Source: Aphanomyces cochlioides
Lineage: Eukaryota; Oomycota; Saprolegniomycetes; Saprolegniales; Verrucalvaceae
Direction: 5' to 3'
Length of the DNA: 64,000 nt
Assembly: GCA_019828595.1 (NCBI GenBank)
Contig: JAHQRK010000005.1
Location: 310,001-374,000 of the forward strand
The position numbers and the translations under genes were made by a program. Shown piece by piece: positions 33,952 to 44,868 of this stretch. Within the stretch, counting starts at the first letter, position 1. The number at the start of each line of letters is the position of its first letter. Below the pieces are notes generated by a model that saw only the letters and a program-made list of their open reading frames with translations, was not told the DNA's origin and ran no database searches.

Positions 33952-34621
33952 GCAGGACTCCATAAAACTTTATCCATAACTAACAAACGTTATCATGTTC
34001 TTACAAATATTTACACTGTGTTGTTGTGGAATTGCCGTGACTTCCTGGATCAAGTCCAATTGCATCGTACCGATGAATTGGACGATAAATCCTCGAGATT
34101 AGCTAACCCCAAACTACGCACCTTATACTTAGATTCAACGTTACAGTATTACAAGATGAAGAAGTACGTGGTTGTCAACCAACGATGACCTCGATCTACT
34201 CATCGATCGCACAGATTGTGCAATCTGAACTTGGGTATATGATTTATCTCCTGACGAAAAAAAATATTCGTCAGTCAACAGTAGCCAATCAGAATCCTCA
34301 GCGTTAACTTATTTTTTTTACTTCGAACTGGGCCTGAATCAAATTCAAAATTCATAGTATGGCTTCAAACGTTTCATGTGTGTGATCAAATCTTTGTTTT
34401 TTCCATAGCAAAAACGCTCCACCCAAGGGCGTAGCCCTGGCCTCACCCTAGTATTGATTAACGTTACTGATGAGTTGTAATATCCTGGCCACCATGCACT
34501 GCATTTCCAAACCTGCCTGGCCGGAGCAACAAGGCTAACCTTTGGCTCGATTGTTTCAAGTACATTATCCTCCGTTATTCATGATCTAACAATCTACATA
34601 GGGACAACGAAGTTGTGTATC
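33952..34621. other. Helitron tail and following spacer
   Basis: 500 bp of non-coding Helitron 3' sequence to 34451, then 170 bp of unassigned sequence before the Crypton C-terminus. No gene seen. Confidence 0.4.
34426..34451 (+). other. Helitron 3' terminal hairpin and CTAG end
   Basis: Palindrome AGGGC/GCCCT with a 3-base loop, nine bases of spacer, CTAG, then T. This satisfies the CTRR-3' rule. Confidence 0.65.
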
Positions 34622-36160
34622 TCAAGACTCCACAAGTCTGCTTCGTTTGCTTGCTCCGTGGTGGGAGGATCCGTCGTGGATCCGATACTCCCGCACAACA
34701 GTCAAGACCTTCAACATGGCAGTTCGTCGCTTTTTGCCTTTCTCTCCCAGGAAGTTGAACATTGGACTCGTCTTATGGAACCACTCATTCACTGTTGCTT
34801 CGTTGGGGCTCGCCGTTGTTTTTATTCCCGTGGCGACGAGAAAGGATGACATTTTGCCCATCAAGTATCGCCACTCGGACATGGTCTTTTTTTCTTTTTG
34901 ATTTGGTAAGTCTATCAACTGTATTTTTCGAAATGGAATGACATTTTTTGAAGGGTTTCCAAGCCACCACAGCTTCCACGCAGTGAGAAGATCAACTCTT
35001 GGCATTTCAAATTTTTTCTGGAAGCATGTGGAGTCGACCACCCCACTGAAAAACATTGCAATTAACGCTGGCTGCTTCACATGGCGACTGATTTGTAGCC
35101 GTAGATAAGTTTAAAATTGATGACAGAGTATTTTGAATAGTTTTTCCAACGTGTCTCGCGTTATAGATCCAGCTGCAACCGAGTATTCCTCCATAATTTC
35201 TTTCACGCCACGCAAAATTGCCTGAGGGATTGATTCAATTGACATTTGACTTCGGTGCAATAGCTTGTAGATTTTCACATGCGGTGGGATTCCAGTGGGA
35301 GACAATCGTGATAACTCATCCCCAGATAATATCATCGTTTTCAAAGACTGCAAGGCATCGTTTTCGCGAAGAATATAACTAGAAAAGAGAGGATGACTTG
35401 GTAACAATGTGTCAATGAGATAATTTGTATGAAATACCAATGAAGCTAGTAACAGTTCCAAAACTGGAATGACATGGTCAATTCTGTGCAAATTGGGAAA
35501 CATAAACTTCCTAATGGAATGGCTTCCAAGATCTTTCTTTCCTCCGCTAGAAGCTCCGAAGCCAAGGAGTTTCGCCAAAGATTTACCAAATCGATCCTAA
35601 TATATAAATTTATTTCTATTGCAATTTGAATTTTCTACCTTTTGCTTGGAGCCAGGAAAAAGAGCCGCATTTGAAATTTGACTATTGCACGACAAGTACA
35701 AGCCTAAAGCTAAAACAAGCAAATGCTTGGATTCAAGGGATTCGCAAAACAATGTTTTGGGTCTTTTGTGGGAGTTCCTACACATAATTTTAAGTTTTAA
35801 CTTAAAATAAAGATAACTACCTTCTTGCTAAGTCTTTGTTTTAAAGAAAGTAACTCCAATGGCGTCTTCCTCTAGATAAATGGTCGAATCTATATTGATT
35901 TGAACCTAGATTCTAATTGTATGCTCTACCTGATTGTTTCTGTTGATTGCGATCTACACATGAGATTCCAAGTCATCACGAGATATAGATGTGTAAATCC
36001 ACTGTCGGCCATTTTCAAGCTGGCCTCTGACAAAGCTTCATAAACAGAGAAACTGAGAGGCCTCTTCCCAGTGAAATCTTTTTCACCAGATTGCATCGTT
36101 GTCGCCATTTTTTTCTTAAATCCTATTGTGTTTTTCGGCCAAATTTGTGTTTTTGCTTGA
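34622..36160 (-). pseudogene. Crypton recombinase, catalytic and C-terminal (GCR1_C-like) parts
   Basis: The minus strand reads KKKMATTMQSGE, then GKRPLSFSVYEALSEAS and LVMTWNLMCRSQSTETI. After a probable intron (about 35890-35927) comes LEEDAIGVTFFKTK with a TAG. After a second (about 35770-35812) comes DPKHCFANPLNPSICL, followed by a frameshift. KKDLGSHSIRKF carries the catalytic H-x-x-R. Directly after it the sequence jumps to PNLHRIDHVIPVLELLLASL, so the segment with the catalytic Tyr appears deleted. The end (35080-34622) is PRVDLLTAWKLWW and WRYLMGKM, a GCR1_C-like DNA-binding domain. Confidence 0.7.
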
Positions 36161-36285
36161 AAATTTAGCGACTTTTCGAATCCTATAATGAAGTCTAAAC
36201 CTTCGAAATATGATAAAATATTCAACAGTTGCAGTTTGCCCGCATCGTCACTTTTGGTTGAATCTCCGATCACACAGAACGAAAG

Positions 36286-37327
36286 ATGTCGAGTCCGTCG
36301 CACTATTCCTTCCCCGCGTCTCAGAGTTCGTCGCAACGCCATTCACCGTACCAACTGCGTTCGTCTCAACGTTCTTCCCAACAATCGCAATATCAGTTGG
36401 ACGACAATGGTGAGGAGAAGACAGATATGGACCAGCAAAAGCGAATAAAATTCAAAATTGATGTGCGGTTGAAGACACTGTCAATCAGAGACTCGAGAAG
36501 GCAAGAAGTCTGGGTTCGTTGACAATTGAGTGCGACACATGGGAGGACGTGAACAAATTATTGTGGCAACACTACTCGCGGTATGAGAACATGGCACTGT
36601 GCGACAGAGAGGACGAGTCCGTCGTGTGGAAAATCAAAGTGGATGAACCTACAATCGAAGAGTTTCCCGATCGCTCCTCCTTGCGATTGGAAACGAGACC
36701 GTTGAAGTCTTTTCAAAATGCTGCTCAAAGATCATTCATACTCAAGCATTGCCACGAGACATTCATGTTGTCGATTTACAAATATGGAAGTGCAATAGTG
36801 TCGAATCCAGACTTCACGATGTTTGAAAATCAATGTTTGGGGCCCAGCGAAACAGATCGAGCGGGCGCTGCTGCGGAAGCTCTTATTCAAGATATTATTG
36901 CTGCATTGAAGACGGAATGGGGTCATTTGCTTGAGGCACAGGAAATTTCTTGGCGTCTTGGGCTGTGGTTATTGTACGACAGAAAAAATCGCCCCATGAG
37001 CGTATGGCAATCATTCGACAGGAACCACCCAGCAGTCTTCTTGGAGGCTTTCGTGCAGTTGCCAATTCTGCTGAAGCACACAGAGCCCGAGTGACAACGA
37101 GTGTCAAAATGGCTTACAATCTTGCATGAACATTTGATGGTGAATTACAAGCTTTCGAGCGAAAATTCGACTTGCTAAAATCAGACCTGGCCATACTTCG
37201 ACATTCAGTGAAGACACAAATTGAGCTTGTCAGAGCCTTTGGTGAAGATATTGCTATCAATCCTGATGACACTCGCGCACTTACTGCTTTAAGAGCGATT
37301 CCTCAACAGGAGGATGTTGATCATTAA
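36286..37327 (+). pseudogene. Accessory ORF of the Tc1-like element, unrecognised
   Basis: Starts MSSPSHYSFPASQSSSQRHS, Ser/Gln-rich. A frameshift near 36500 leads to a 191-residue frame (TIECDTWEDVNKLLWQHYSR, DIIAALKTEWGHLLEAQEIS). After its stop at 37092 the neighbouring frame reads ARVTTSVKMAYNLA, an in-frame TGA, and GELQAFERKFDLLKSDLAIL, ending at 37327. It converges with the transposase, with 68 bp between the stop codons. No domain recognised. It may be a DNA-binding or helper protein of the element, or a captured host gene. Confidence 0.45.
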
Positions 37328-37395
37328 CATTAATGTTCGTGCATGAATTAAATTTATTCTTGCACTTTAAGCTCATTTATGACTTCTTGTTCGCT

Positions 37396-38521
37396 TCACA
37401 TGTTGTCGTTGTTTTCATCGTCCTTGTCAAATCCATCGCGCATTTCAAATTCGAGCAAATTGTCAGTGTTATGCGTAAAACCAGCAATCGTTAAAGTGTC
37501 GTGACGCAAGGGGCCAACAGGATCAAATACACCATTAGCTTTCCATCCACAATGCTCAAATACCGCAGTAAGATCAAACGAATGAAAATCCTCGAGGACA
37601 TTTGCAATACTGACTTCCAAGGGCTTATTTGTTCCTTCTATGTGGCTTCGCTTGAATGCCTTTTTTATAAGTCCAAACACCACTTCAATGGGGTGATAGA
37701 AAGGCACAATAAGCAGGCAAAAATATGGGAATGATTCCATGTGACCTCAGGTAATAAACGATCTCAGAATGACAGTGAATTTTGGCGCCGTCCAAAAGCC
37801 AAACAGAGCCCATTCCAGGATACTGACGGACAGTTCTGTTTGAATGGATATGCCTTCGACAGCACTTAACAAAGGTTGTTCGGTCAAACGTGTCTTCTGT
37901 GAGAAAGGTTTCCACCAAGCCATCCACATTGATGAAACACAATAATGACACACGAGGCTTGCGCGTAAACTCCCCACGAAATGCGAGCTTCTCTCCTTTC
38001 AAGCTGTATCCGCGAGTCCTCAACATGCCTTTGCTATCAAAGCTTACTTCGTCAAGGAACTGTACGTTGGCATGTCCCCAATTGATTGATTGAATCTCGT
38101 TCATGAAACGCACAATATCGTCGTCTTTAATGTTCATTGCTCTTCGTTCCAATACTTTGTACGTGAATCCTGCACGTTCCAAGACTCTCCATACACTTGG
38201 AACTGAGATTGTTCGCTTGAATTGTTTCTGGAAAGCGTGCTGTGCTTCATCTAAGAAGGCCACTGGGTGTTTTGCATAGAAGTCTAGCAACCATTGCTCT
38301 TGCTCGGCAGAGAATTTCTTTGTTGGGACGCGCTGAGCACGACAGTAGTCATGTGTTGACTCATAACGATTGATCCATCCTGAGATCGTGTTGATATGTT
38401 TGCCATATATCTCAGCAATCCGTTTCGTTGGGAGTCGCAAATTGTAGTAACCATACAGGGCATGAAAGACGGTATTTCGTGAGGCATGATGGCTCCGAAC
38501 CTCTTGCTTGATGCACGCCAT
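37396..38521 (-). pseudogene. Tc1/IS630-like DDE_3 transposase, one frameshift
   Basis: 278 residues from 38521: an HTH N-terminus (PTKRIAEIYGKHINTISGW), then a DDE_3 core with the first Asp in VQFLDEVSFDSKGM and the second in VWLLDGAKIHCHSE. The frame ends in AFLSPH. One base later the other frame continues PIEVVFGLIKKAFKRSH, where the Glu of PIE is the third catalytic residue, so a small indel near 37703 breaks the gene. The tail to 37396 is acidic. Confidence 0.75.
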
Positions 38522-38700
38522 GGAGGAGAAGGGTTCTCTGGGATTTGCACTTTTTTGTTTCTTTTGGCATCACTCATGCCTGGCGCTGATTGGTTGATAT
38601 ATTCGAAATAGATTTAAAAAAATAGATACGTTTTGGACCCCTCTCACAATTTTGACTGTAAATAACAATATTTTGAATAAGAATAGATTATCGAATATTT

Positions 38701-39063
38701 TCATGTACCAGAAAAGACGATTTTCAAATCATCGCCATATTCTTCTGGAAGAGGAATGTTTTGATCTTTGTACAAACTTTTGAGTGAACTCCTGTATCCA
38801 CTGAGAGTCCCTGCCGTGATTTTCGGCTTGTTAGCGCACCACTCTATAAATTGCAAGAAGTCGTCATAAGTAAAGACAGCTAAATTGAGTGTCGTCCTGT
38901 CTTTTGCCTCGTTGCACGGCGCTAGAAGTGACTCCCTGTTGGTCGCACGACACCACTTCTTTATTTGGTTGATTCCTGAGTTATACTTGACCCTAGACTC
39001 CTCAGAAATGCGATTGCGCCTAGCTTCAGCGATTGTAAACCGAGGGCGTACGTCGTCATCCAT
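38701..39063 (-). pseudogene. Crypton recombinase, N-terminal part
   Basis: 120 residues from ATG 39063: SRVKYNSGINQIKKWC and TYDDFLQFIEWCANKPKITA, the SAM-like N-terminal domain of tyrosine recombinases. Ends at LKIVFSG where the inserted element begins. The expected next residues (KKKM...) are at 36118 and below. Confidence 0.7.
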
Positions 39064-40769
39064 GGCAAAAACCTAAATGAACTGGGCAGACGGCCTCCTC
39101 ATTTTCCTATTTTTTAGATGTTTGATTGGCTAAAGTTTCCACAGAAAAATTATTCTGTGTATTCTGCTCCATTCAATGTTTTATCAAATATATTATATTC
39201 CTCACAAATTTTAGTATAACATTTATTTAAATACCAAGAAGAAATATGAATCTTTTTGAAAATACAGGACAAATTTTCTGTAGATACATACAAACACCAT
39301 GATATGAACTGTATTTTCTGGAGAATGTGCATTTCAATTTTACTATCGCTATTTTTCCTGTGACCATCCAAGTGGGTCGCATTTTCCTGAAGAAGGCTCA
39401 GATAGAAACACCAGACCCTGTAGAATCCATCATTCACTGCATGTGATCGATAATTAATGTCATGGAATCCTCGAGTCGTGATATTCCTCTCTTATCACTT
39501 GTGATGACTGAGAGTCGTATTCGTCTCACAGAAAATCTCTTCCTTGTCAGATTTTCACACAGTGAATTTTCTTGGGCAAAATTTCATGTGACAACCATTA
39601 CTCACACCACAAGTAAATTTCACAAGGAATTTCATGATAGCAAAATTTGTCTATTGGGGAAAATATTCTACTTTGAGTAGAATGTTATTTATTGCATATT
39701 TGGCCTGTTTCGAAATAAATTATTGCAATAAAATTTATGCAATATTTGGCATCCAGACAGTGCATTATGCGATAATCAAAATTATGCAATAATTGATCAA
39801 AATATTGCGAATTATCTCAATAATAGGTGGCATCCAGACGGGCCCTAAAACATTTGAAGCTGCACTATTTAAGGTTCATAATGGAGTGCAATATATAAAA
39901 ATTCTTGCGTAAACCTTAAATAGTGTATGTGTGAATTAGTTGAAAACATTTTCGAAATATCTCAAAATTCCAGTTTTGGACCCAAACGACAATACAGTAC
40001 TATTATAGTATTTGAATGCATATTGTGAATTTGGCACAAATTTGGACTTTCCAGTCGATTTGCCGAATCGGTTTTGTATGTCCTTTCTCTTCAAATGTAT
40101 ATAAGATTCAAAGAGTTGCTCCTAGAGCCATCAGCCACATTGGGGATGCGCAGATTCTGCGCAAGGAAGCATTGTTGTTGCGATTTTTCTGTCGACATCA
40201 AGGTGGGGCACTCAAGTCCGGGCAAACCTAAAGGTATATGATTGGCTGAAAACGAACATATGCGCATTCTGATTGGCTAGTCGATTCTCAAATCGATTTG
40301 CCAAGTCTATTCGATTCGACAGCCGCCAATTGAATCGATTTGACAATATCATCCCAAATGGGATGTCTATTTTCAACAACAACTTACCCTTCTTCTACGA
40401 CAGCACTTATAACCTTTAGCTTATGTAGGGGCACAGTAGTTTACTTGTGTTTGCGCGTTTATCTGGCCATGAAACGATGGTTGACCTCCTGTCATATTTA
40501 TTTCTTGTTAAAATTAATATGATTTATTTTCACGGTTCAATAGAGGGGTAGGGTTTGTTGATGGTCTTATATTTCCCAGATCGCTGTTCGTAGTAATGTG
40601 GTTGTTAGCGTACGCCCTGACACTTTACGTCCTCACTTACTGTAAAGAAACTATAACGTGAAAAACGGTAAAGTAAGAGGACGGTGCTTACTTTACCATG
40701 TCTCTGTTCCATTGCAAGAGATAGAGTAAGCATGAATGCAATGAGCCTTTTCACTTTCTTTCTTGAATC
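39064..40769. other. Right arm of long inverted repeat and spacer
   Basis: The arm is about 39430-39985; its core at 39828-39858 reads TGGCATCCAGACGGGCCCT. The rest is AT-rich with no gene. A short imperfect palindrome of TTTAC and CCTC phrases lies at 40618-40700, upstream of the hAT gene. Confidence 0.5.
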
Positions 40770-42591
40770 ATGCCAGCTTACGTCGACAATCATGTCTTTC
40801 ACAAGGGAAAGGGGGGGAAGCGCGTGACATACTGCCGCCATTGCTCCCAGTCAATGTCATCTCAATCAAAAGCCCGCTGGGAGCAGCACATGCGTGGATG
40901 CTTACAGTGCCCTGACGATGTCAAGAGGCAACTACAACTAAAAAAACGTAAGCCTGATATATCTGCGTTCCCTCCTACGTTCAATGCCCCTGTTTATGAA
41001 TTACAACATGTACAGGAGGCAGTGCGTGTTGAACCTCATGGGAACACCAAGAACCATCAACCCAGCATGGTGAAATGGACTGATAGCATTGATCCACAAT
41101 GGAAACAGCATTGCGATGAGCTCGTTGCTAAAATGGTTTATTCAACAGCAATTCCATTTCGTGCTTTAGATTCTACAGCATGGCTATCATTGATTAATGC
41201 ATTGCGACCTGCGTACGCTCCGCCATCAAGCCGTGTTGTTCGAGGGCGGCGACTCGATGAAATTGCATCTAAAGAAGATGCCAACGTGTTTTCTAGGGTT
41301 GCAGGTCACAACCGTGTTTGTTTAGTGACAGACGGCTGGTCCAATTTAAGTGGAGATCATCTTGTTAACATGGTTATAACATTTCCAAGTGGTCTCGAGC
41401 CTCCGGTTTTGTGGAAAACTATATCTACTGAAGACGTATCTCAAACTGGGGAGAATTTAGCGGAGAAAGAAGTAATCAATGAAATTGGTGTGTCTAAGGT
41501 GGCTGCCGTTGTTACTGACAATGCTGCTAACATGAAAGCTGCATGGCGAATTCTGGAAGCCAACAATCCTGGTCTTGTTTGCAATGGTTGTGCAGCCCAT
41601 GGATTTAATTTACTTGTGAAAGATGTGTGCAAGTTACCTGCCTATGATTTTATTCTTGAAAAATGTAAATTTATCACAGGATTTGTACGACAGAGAACAG
41701 CTTTGTTGACTCGATTCCGTCAAATACAGCGTCAAGCATTGATAAATGGTGAAATTGATGCGGCTTGTGGATTGACTTATGTTGTTGAAACTCGGTGGAA
41801 TACTCATTTTGTTTGTTTGGAGATAATTCTTTTAAACAAGCATGTTTTACAGTCTCTAGCGATTGCTCCTGTTATTGCGCGTTTTCAATCGCGTGCTCCA
41901 AGTCGGACCAAGGAGTACGTGAGCCTTGTTATGGATGACTCATTTTGGTCCTCTGTACAGCAATTGCATAAAATCCTCCTTCCAACATCAAAATGGAGTA
42001 AAGTCATAGAAAGTGATTCTGGCCGTGCTTCACACGTCTACCGAGCATTTAAAGAAATGTACTTCGAGTGGAACGATGATAATGAACTAAAAGCTCTTGT
42101 TATGCACCGTTGGTCCTTCCTACACACTGAAGCAATGGGAATTGCGTACTTCCTCGATCCACCAACAAAGTGTGGATCCGATATGATTGATGTTGACCAA
42201 ACCGAAACCATTTTGCAGCTACAAGAACTTGCTGTAAAAAGGGTTTTGCCCGTGACAAAACACTTGTTGGGCTTGAGATTGATGCATTTTGCAAATTTTT
42301 GATGGAACCCAACCCAAAGTAATGGAATTAATGTCTAACTGCAACTACAATACATTTTGGACCACATATGGTCGACGCCATTTTCCTATTCTCTGCAAGG
42401 TTGCCTTGCTCGTTAATGCAATTCCAACATCCCAGGCGACCGCAGAACGTGTTTGGAGTATCTACAATTTTATTCATACAAAACGAAGAAATCGACTTCA
42501 TCATGCGAAAAGCACGAAGCTTGTCAAACTATACATGAACTTGAAGAGATCACATGAAGAAGCGGACAGTGATGGTAACGAAAGCAGCTAA
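40770..42591 (+). pseudogene. hAT transposase 2 with BED-type finger, near full length
   Basis: 510-residue frame from ATG 40770. N-terminal BED-like zinc finger (YCRHCSQSMSSQSKARWEQH with a later C). DUF659-type core (CLVTDGWSNLSGDHLVNMVI, VVTDNAANMKAAWRILE, CNGCAAHGFNLLVKDV). WNTHFVCLEIILL and SFWSSVQQLHKIL follow. The frame stops at 42302. In other frames the reading goes on as EIDAFCKFLMEPNPK and then FPILCKVALLVNAIPTSQAT and AERVWSIYNFIHTKRRNRLH, the hAT dimerisation region, to 42591. So one or two small frameshifts near 42290-42320. I did not find the terminal repeats. Confidence 0.75.
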
Positions 42592-42949
42592 TATACAAAG
42601 CGTAATATCATAAAGAATAATAATACAAAGTACATTTTGAAATTATCGAATTTAGTGCCTCACGAATAACACTTATTGAGACGGAAACAATTGTAATAGC
42701 ATAATTATATCAATTCACCTTGGTCAGAAACACGATCTTAACGTCTGGAACGCCAAGGCAGAGGATAACCTCTGTACTCCGCCAGCAAGAACACCGTTGA
42801 CCCATTGCCCCAGTCTTTTTTTGGCCCTCAGAGAGAACCCCCCGGATAGGACTTTGCCACGGTGGGATTGAGGTGTAGGATGGTGTAGCTGGCGGCCGTG
42901 GCGCCCCCCCGAAGGTTTGAGACGAAGAGTGTGTTTGTGGACGCAAGTT
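42592..42949. other. Unassigned GC-richer block left of oxidase copy B
   Basis: From 42715 to 42949 base composition changes to GC-rich with C/G runs (accccccggatagg, gcgccccccc). It abuts the duplication edge at 42950. I could not match it to rRNA, snRNA or a transposon end. Confidence 0.3.
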
Positions 42950-44868
42950 GTTACTGCACAAAAGGTACCAAGTGTGTAGGTACTTGGGATATGATCTAGA
43001 CAGTCCGTAGTTCTTTGAGCAGTCTGGAAACTCCCAAGACAGCGTAGTAATGTGGTTGTGTATCAAGTCGCAGCTGAAGAATGCACCACCAAAAGCCGAG
43101 GAGTTTGTCTGTAAAGCATTCCATTCAAGCTCAAAGCTTTTACTCGTCCACATCTTCGGACGTCAATTGAAACCACGCCATCATGAGGTTTTCTCCATGC
43201 TCCATGATATGACAATGGGCCAAATACGGATCTTCGATCACATCAAAGCCAAAATCCGTCGCTGTGCGAGTGCTTCCAGTGTTGAGGAACTCGTCCGGCG
43301 TGCAGGCTACATAGCACACGTACGCGACTTCGTCGTCAGTCCGCGGGGGCACCGTCACAACGTCTTTGAGCTCGTTCGTGTTGATCGAATCGTTGTCAAT
43401 GCCGCATTGCGCATTCACGAGATGCCAATGGAAAGGATGCGAGTCGACTGTTGGATTGTGGAAGAGCCATTTCTCAACCTTCCCACGGGTGCAACGTAGT
43501 GCATGATGGATCGTCGCAATGTCCTTGACATGGCCGAATTCAACCAAATCCATGCGCGTCGAGCATCCACGAGTGTCCAAGTGATCAGCCATCGTGATGC
43601 GGCGAGTCAAACCTTGCGTGATGCGGTGGAGCGTCTTGAGATCTTTGTAATGAGCTAGCTGAGATGGCAACTCCACTTTTTGCGTCGAGGTTGCAGGGAT
43701 AATTTGCACGCGCAGGACTCGTTCGTCGTATTCGTATGAAGAATCTTGGAAAGGTCTGTCGAGGATGTCAAAGGCGGTGCCAGGCTCCAAGCCTGTGAAA
43801 TCGCATAGCATTTCAACCCGGTCGAGGGGATACAGTCGCCACTTCCTGCCAGGGACTGGCTGCGGCTTCTGGACAAATCCACCATCCGAGGCAATGACAG
43901 TGCAATGCGATGCAAATGGTAAATTGAACGTGTATATTCGGGCATTTGCGGCATTGATCCACCGAATGCGAACAGTGCGGGCTTCAACAGTCAACAGCGG
44001 CATGACAATTCCATTGACAGTATTGACGCTGCCGTAGGATTCTGGCACCCAATGCGTCGAATGCACAGGAGTACATGGAAGGTCTTCAGTGTATCGCAAA
44101 GAGCCGTCAGCTCCAATAAGCTTGTCTTGGATAATCAACAACATATCAGGAACGCCAACGAGGTTAAAGCGCTCTTCCAGCTCTGGATCTTGAACAATAT
44201 AAGTCCCAATCATGCCTGCCCAAGTATTGAGTGGAGCTAAGCCCAGAGCGTGGTCGTGGTATATCTTCGTCGAGGGATTTTGTCGATTTGTGTAGTATGC
44301 ATAATACGTTGTGTTGTGGTAGAACGTGTGGGTTGGAAGTCCATCGTATTTCGGCGGCACTTCAAGTCCGTGGACGTGGATAGCCATGGGTACGCCGCAT
44401 TTTGGATAGCAAGAAGACGCATCGATCATAAGGGAGGGTTCTGTATTGCGGTGGAGTAAATGCGGTTGAGGCCCGATTCGATTTGACCATGTGACCGAGA
44501 CGGGAACACCTCGTGCAGTCAATATGGTTGGTCCTGGGAACGTAGCTTTGGAACCACGCTCGGCAAACCCAAACACCACGCCAGAAGGAGCTCCTCCTCC
44601 CCATGCATGCAACGTTTCACCGACGTACATGTCGAGATGCCCACCAGTTCGCATGTCAATTGTCGCCGGCTGGACAAGCGGTGATTCAAAAGCTCGCCAG
44701 TTCTGCATGAGGGGCGCTCGATGTTCACCGGAAGAGTGCGCATGATTCTTGATCGCAGTATCGCCGAAGAGGTAGCTCAGGAAACCACCGAGCAACCAGC
44801 TTGTGTCGATGCCAAGGACGCGCACCATGACGACAACCCTGACGCTTCGAAATGCATGGAACCTGCAG
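42950..44868. repeat. Segmental duplication, copy B
   Basis: See copy A (7124-9110). Direct orientation, without the 72-bp internal duplication. Confidence 0.9.
43140..44828 (-). CDS. Multicopper oxidase (CotA/bilirubin-oxidase/laccase-like), copy B
   Basis: 562 residues from ATG 44828. The frame is open to 44927 (595 aa), but similarity to copy A fades beyond 44868, and MVRVLG matches the start used there. Copper ligands: HVHG (151-154), HDHALG (191-196), HPFHWH (464-469) and HCHIMEHGENLMM (538-550), with Cys539 and the axial Met. The usual length for the family is about 500-600. Single exon. N-terminal DTSWLLGGFLSYLF could be a weak signal or anchor. All copper ligands are conserved in both copies, so both may be functional. 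Confidence 0.87.
   Translation of the reverse strand: MVRVLGIDTSWLLGGFLSYLFGDTAIKNHAHSSGEHRAPLMQNWRAFESPLVQPATIDMRTGGHLDMYVGETLHAWGGGAPSGVVFGFAERGSKATFPGPTILTARGVPVSVTWSNRIGPQPHLLHRNTEPSLMIDASSCYPKCGVPMAIHVHGLEVPPKYDGLPTHTFYHNTTYYAYYTNRQNPSTKIYHDHALGLAPLNTWAGMIGTYIVQDPELEERFNLVGVPDMLLIIQDKLIGADGSLRYTEDLPCTPVHSTHWVPESYGSVNTVNGIVMPLLTVEARTVRIRWINAANARIYTFNLPFASHCTVIASDGGFVQKPQPVPGRKWRLYPLDRVEMLCDFTGLEPGTAFDILDRPFQDSSYEYDERVLRVQIIPATSTQKVELPSQLAHYKDLKTLHRITQGLTRRITMADHLDTRGCSTRMDLVEFGHVKDIATIHHALRCTRGKVEKWLFHNPTVDSHPFHWHLVNAQCGIDNDSINTNELKDVVTVPPRTDDEVAYVCYVACTPDEFLNTGSTRTATDFGFDVIEDPYLAHCHIMEHGENLMMAWFQLTSEDVDE

Larger units (their letters stand above)
28242..34451 (+). mobile_element. Helitron
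   Basis: It encodes a Rep/helicase (28563-33951) with HUH and two-Tyr motifs and a Pif1-type helicase. The 3' end is canonical: a hairpin AGGGC-GTA-GCCCT at 34426-34438, nine bases, then CTAG at 34448-34451 followed by T. The 5' end is a guess: TCCTCTCCCCATAG at 28242, preceded by A, fits the 5'-TC rule and the A/T target. No target duplication is expected. Helitrons transpose by a rolling-circle mechanism. Confidence 0.75.
36120..38700. mobile_element. Tc1/IS630-like element inserted in the Crypton
   Basis: It contains a transposase (37396-38521, -) and a convergent accessory gene (36286-37327, +). TA dinucleotides flank the inferred break points (about 36127 and 38706), but I see no clear terminal inverted repeat. 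The limits rest on where the Crypton reading stops and resumes. Confidence 0.55.
34622..39063 (-). mobile_element. Crypton (tyrosine-recombinase element), interrupted and decayed
   Basis: The recombinase reads on the minus strand from MDDDVRPRFTIAEARRNRIS (39063) to a C-terminal domain near 34622, split by a Tc1-like element (about 36120-38700). Cryptons use a tyrosine recombinase and are frequent in oomycetes. No terminal repeats are expected and none are seen. Confidence 0.75.

Noticed and set aside
42715..42949. Possible 5S rRNA or snRNA
   Set aside because: No match to the conserved blocks of 5S, U1, U2, U4, U5 or U6 that I could recall.
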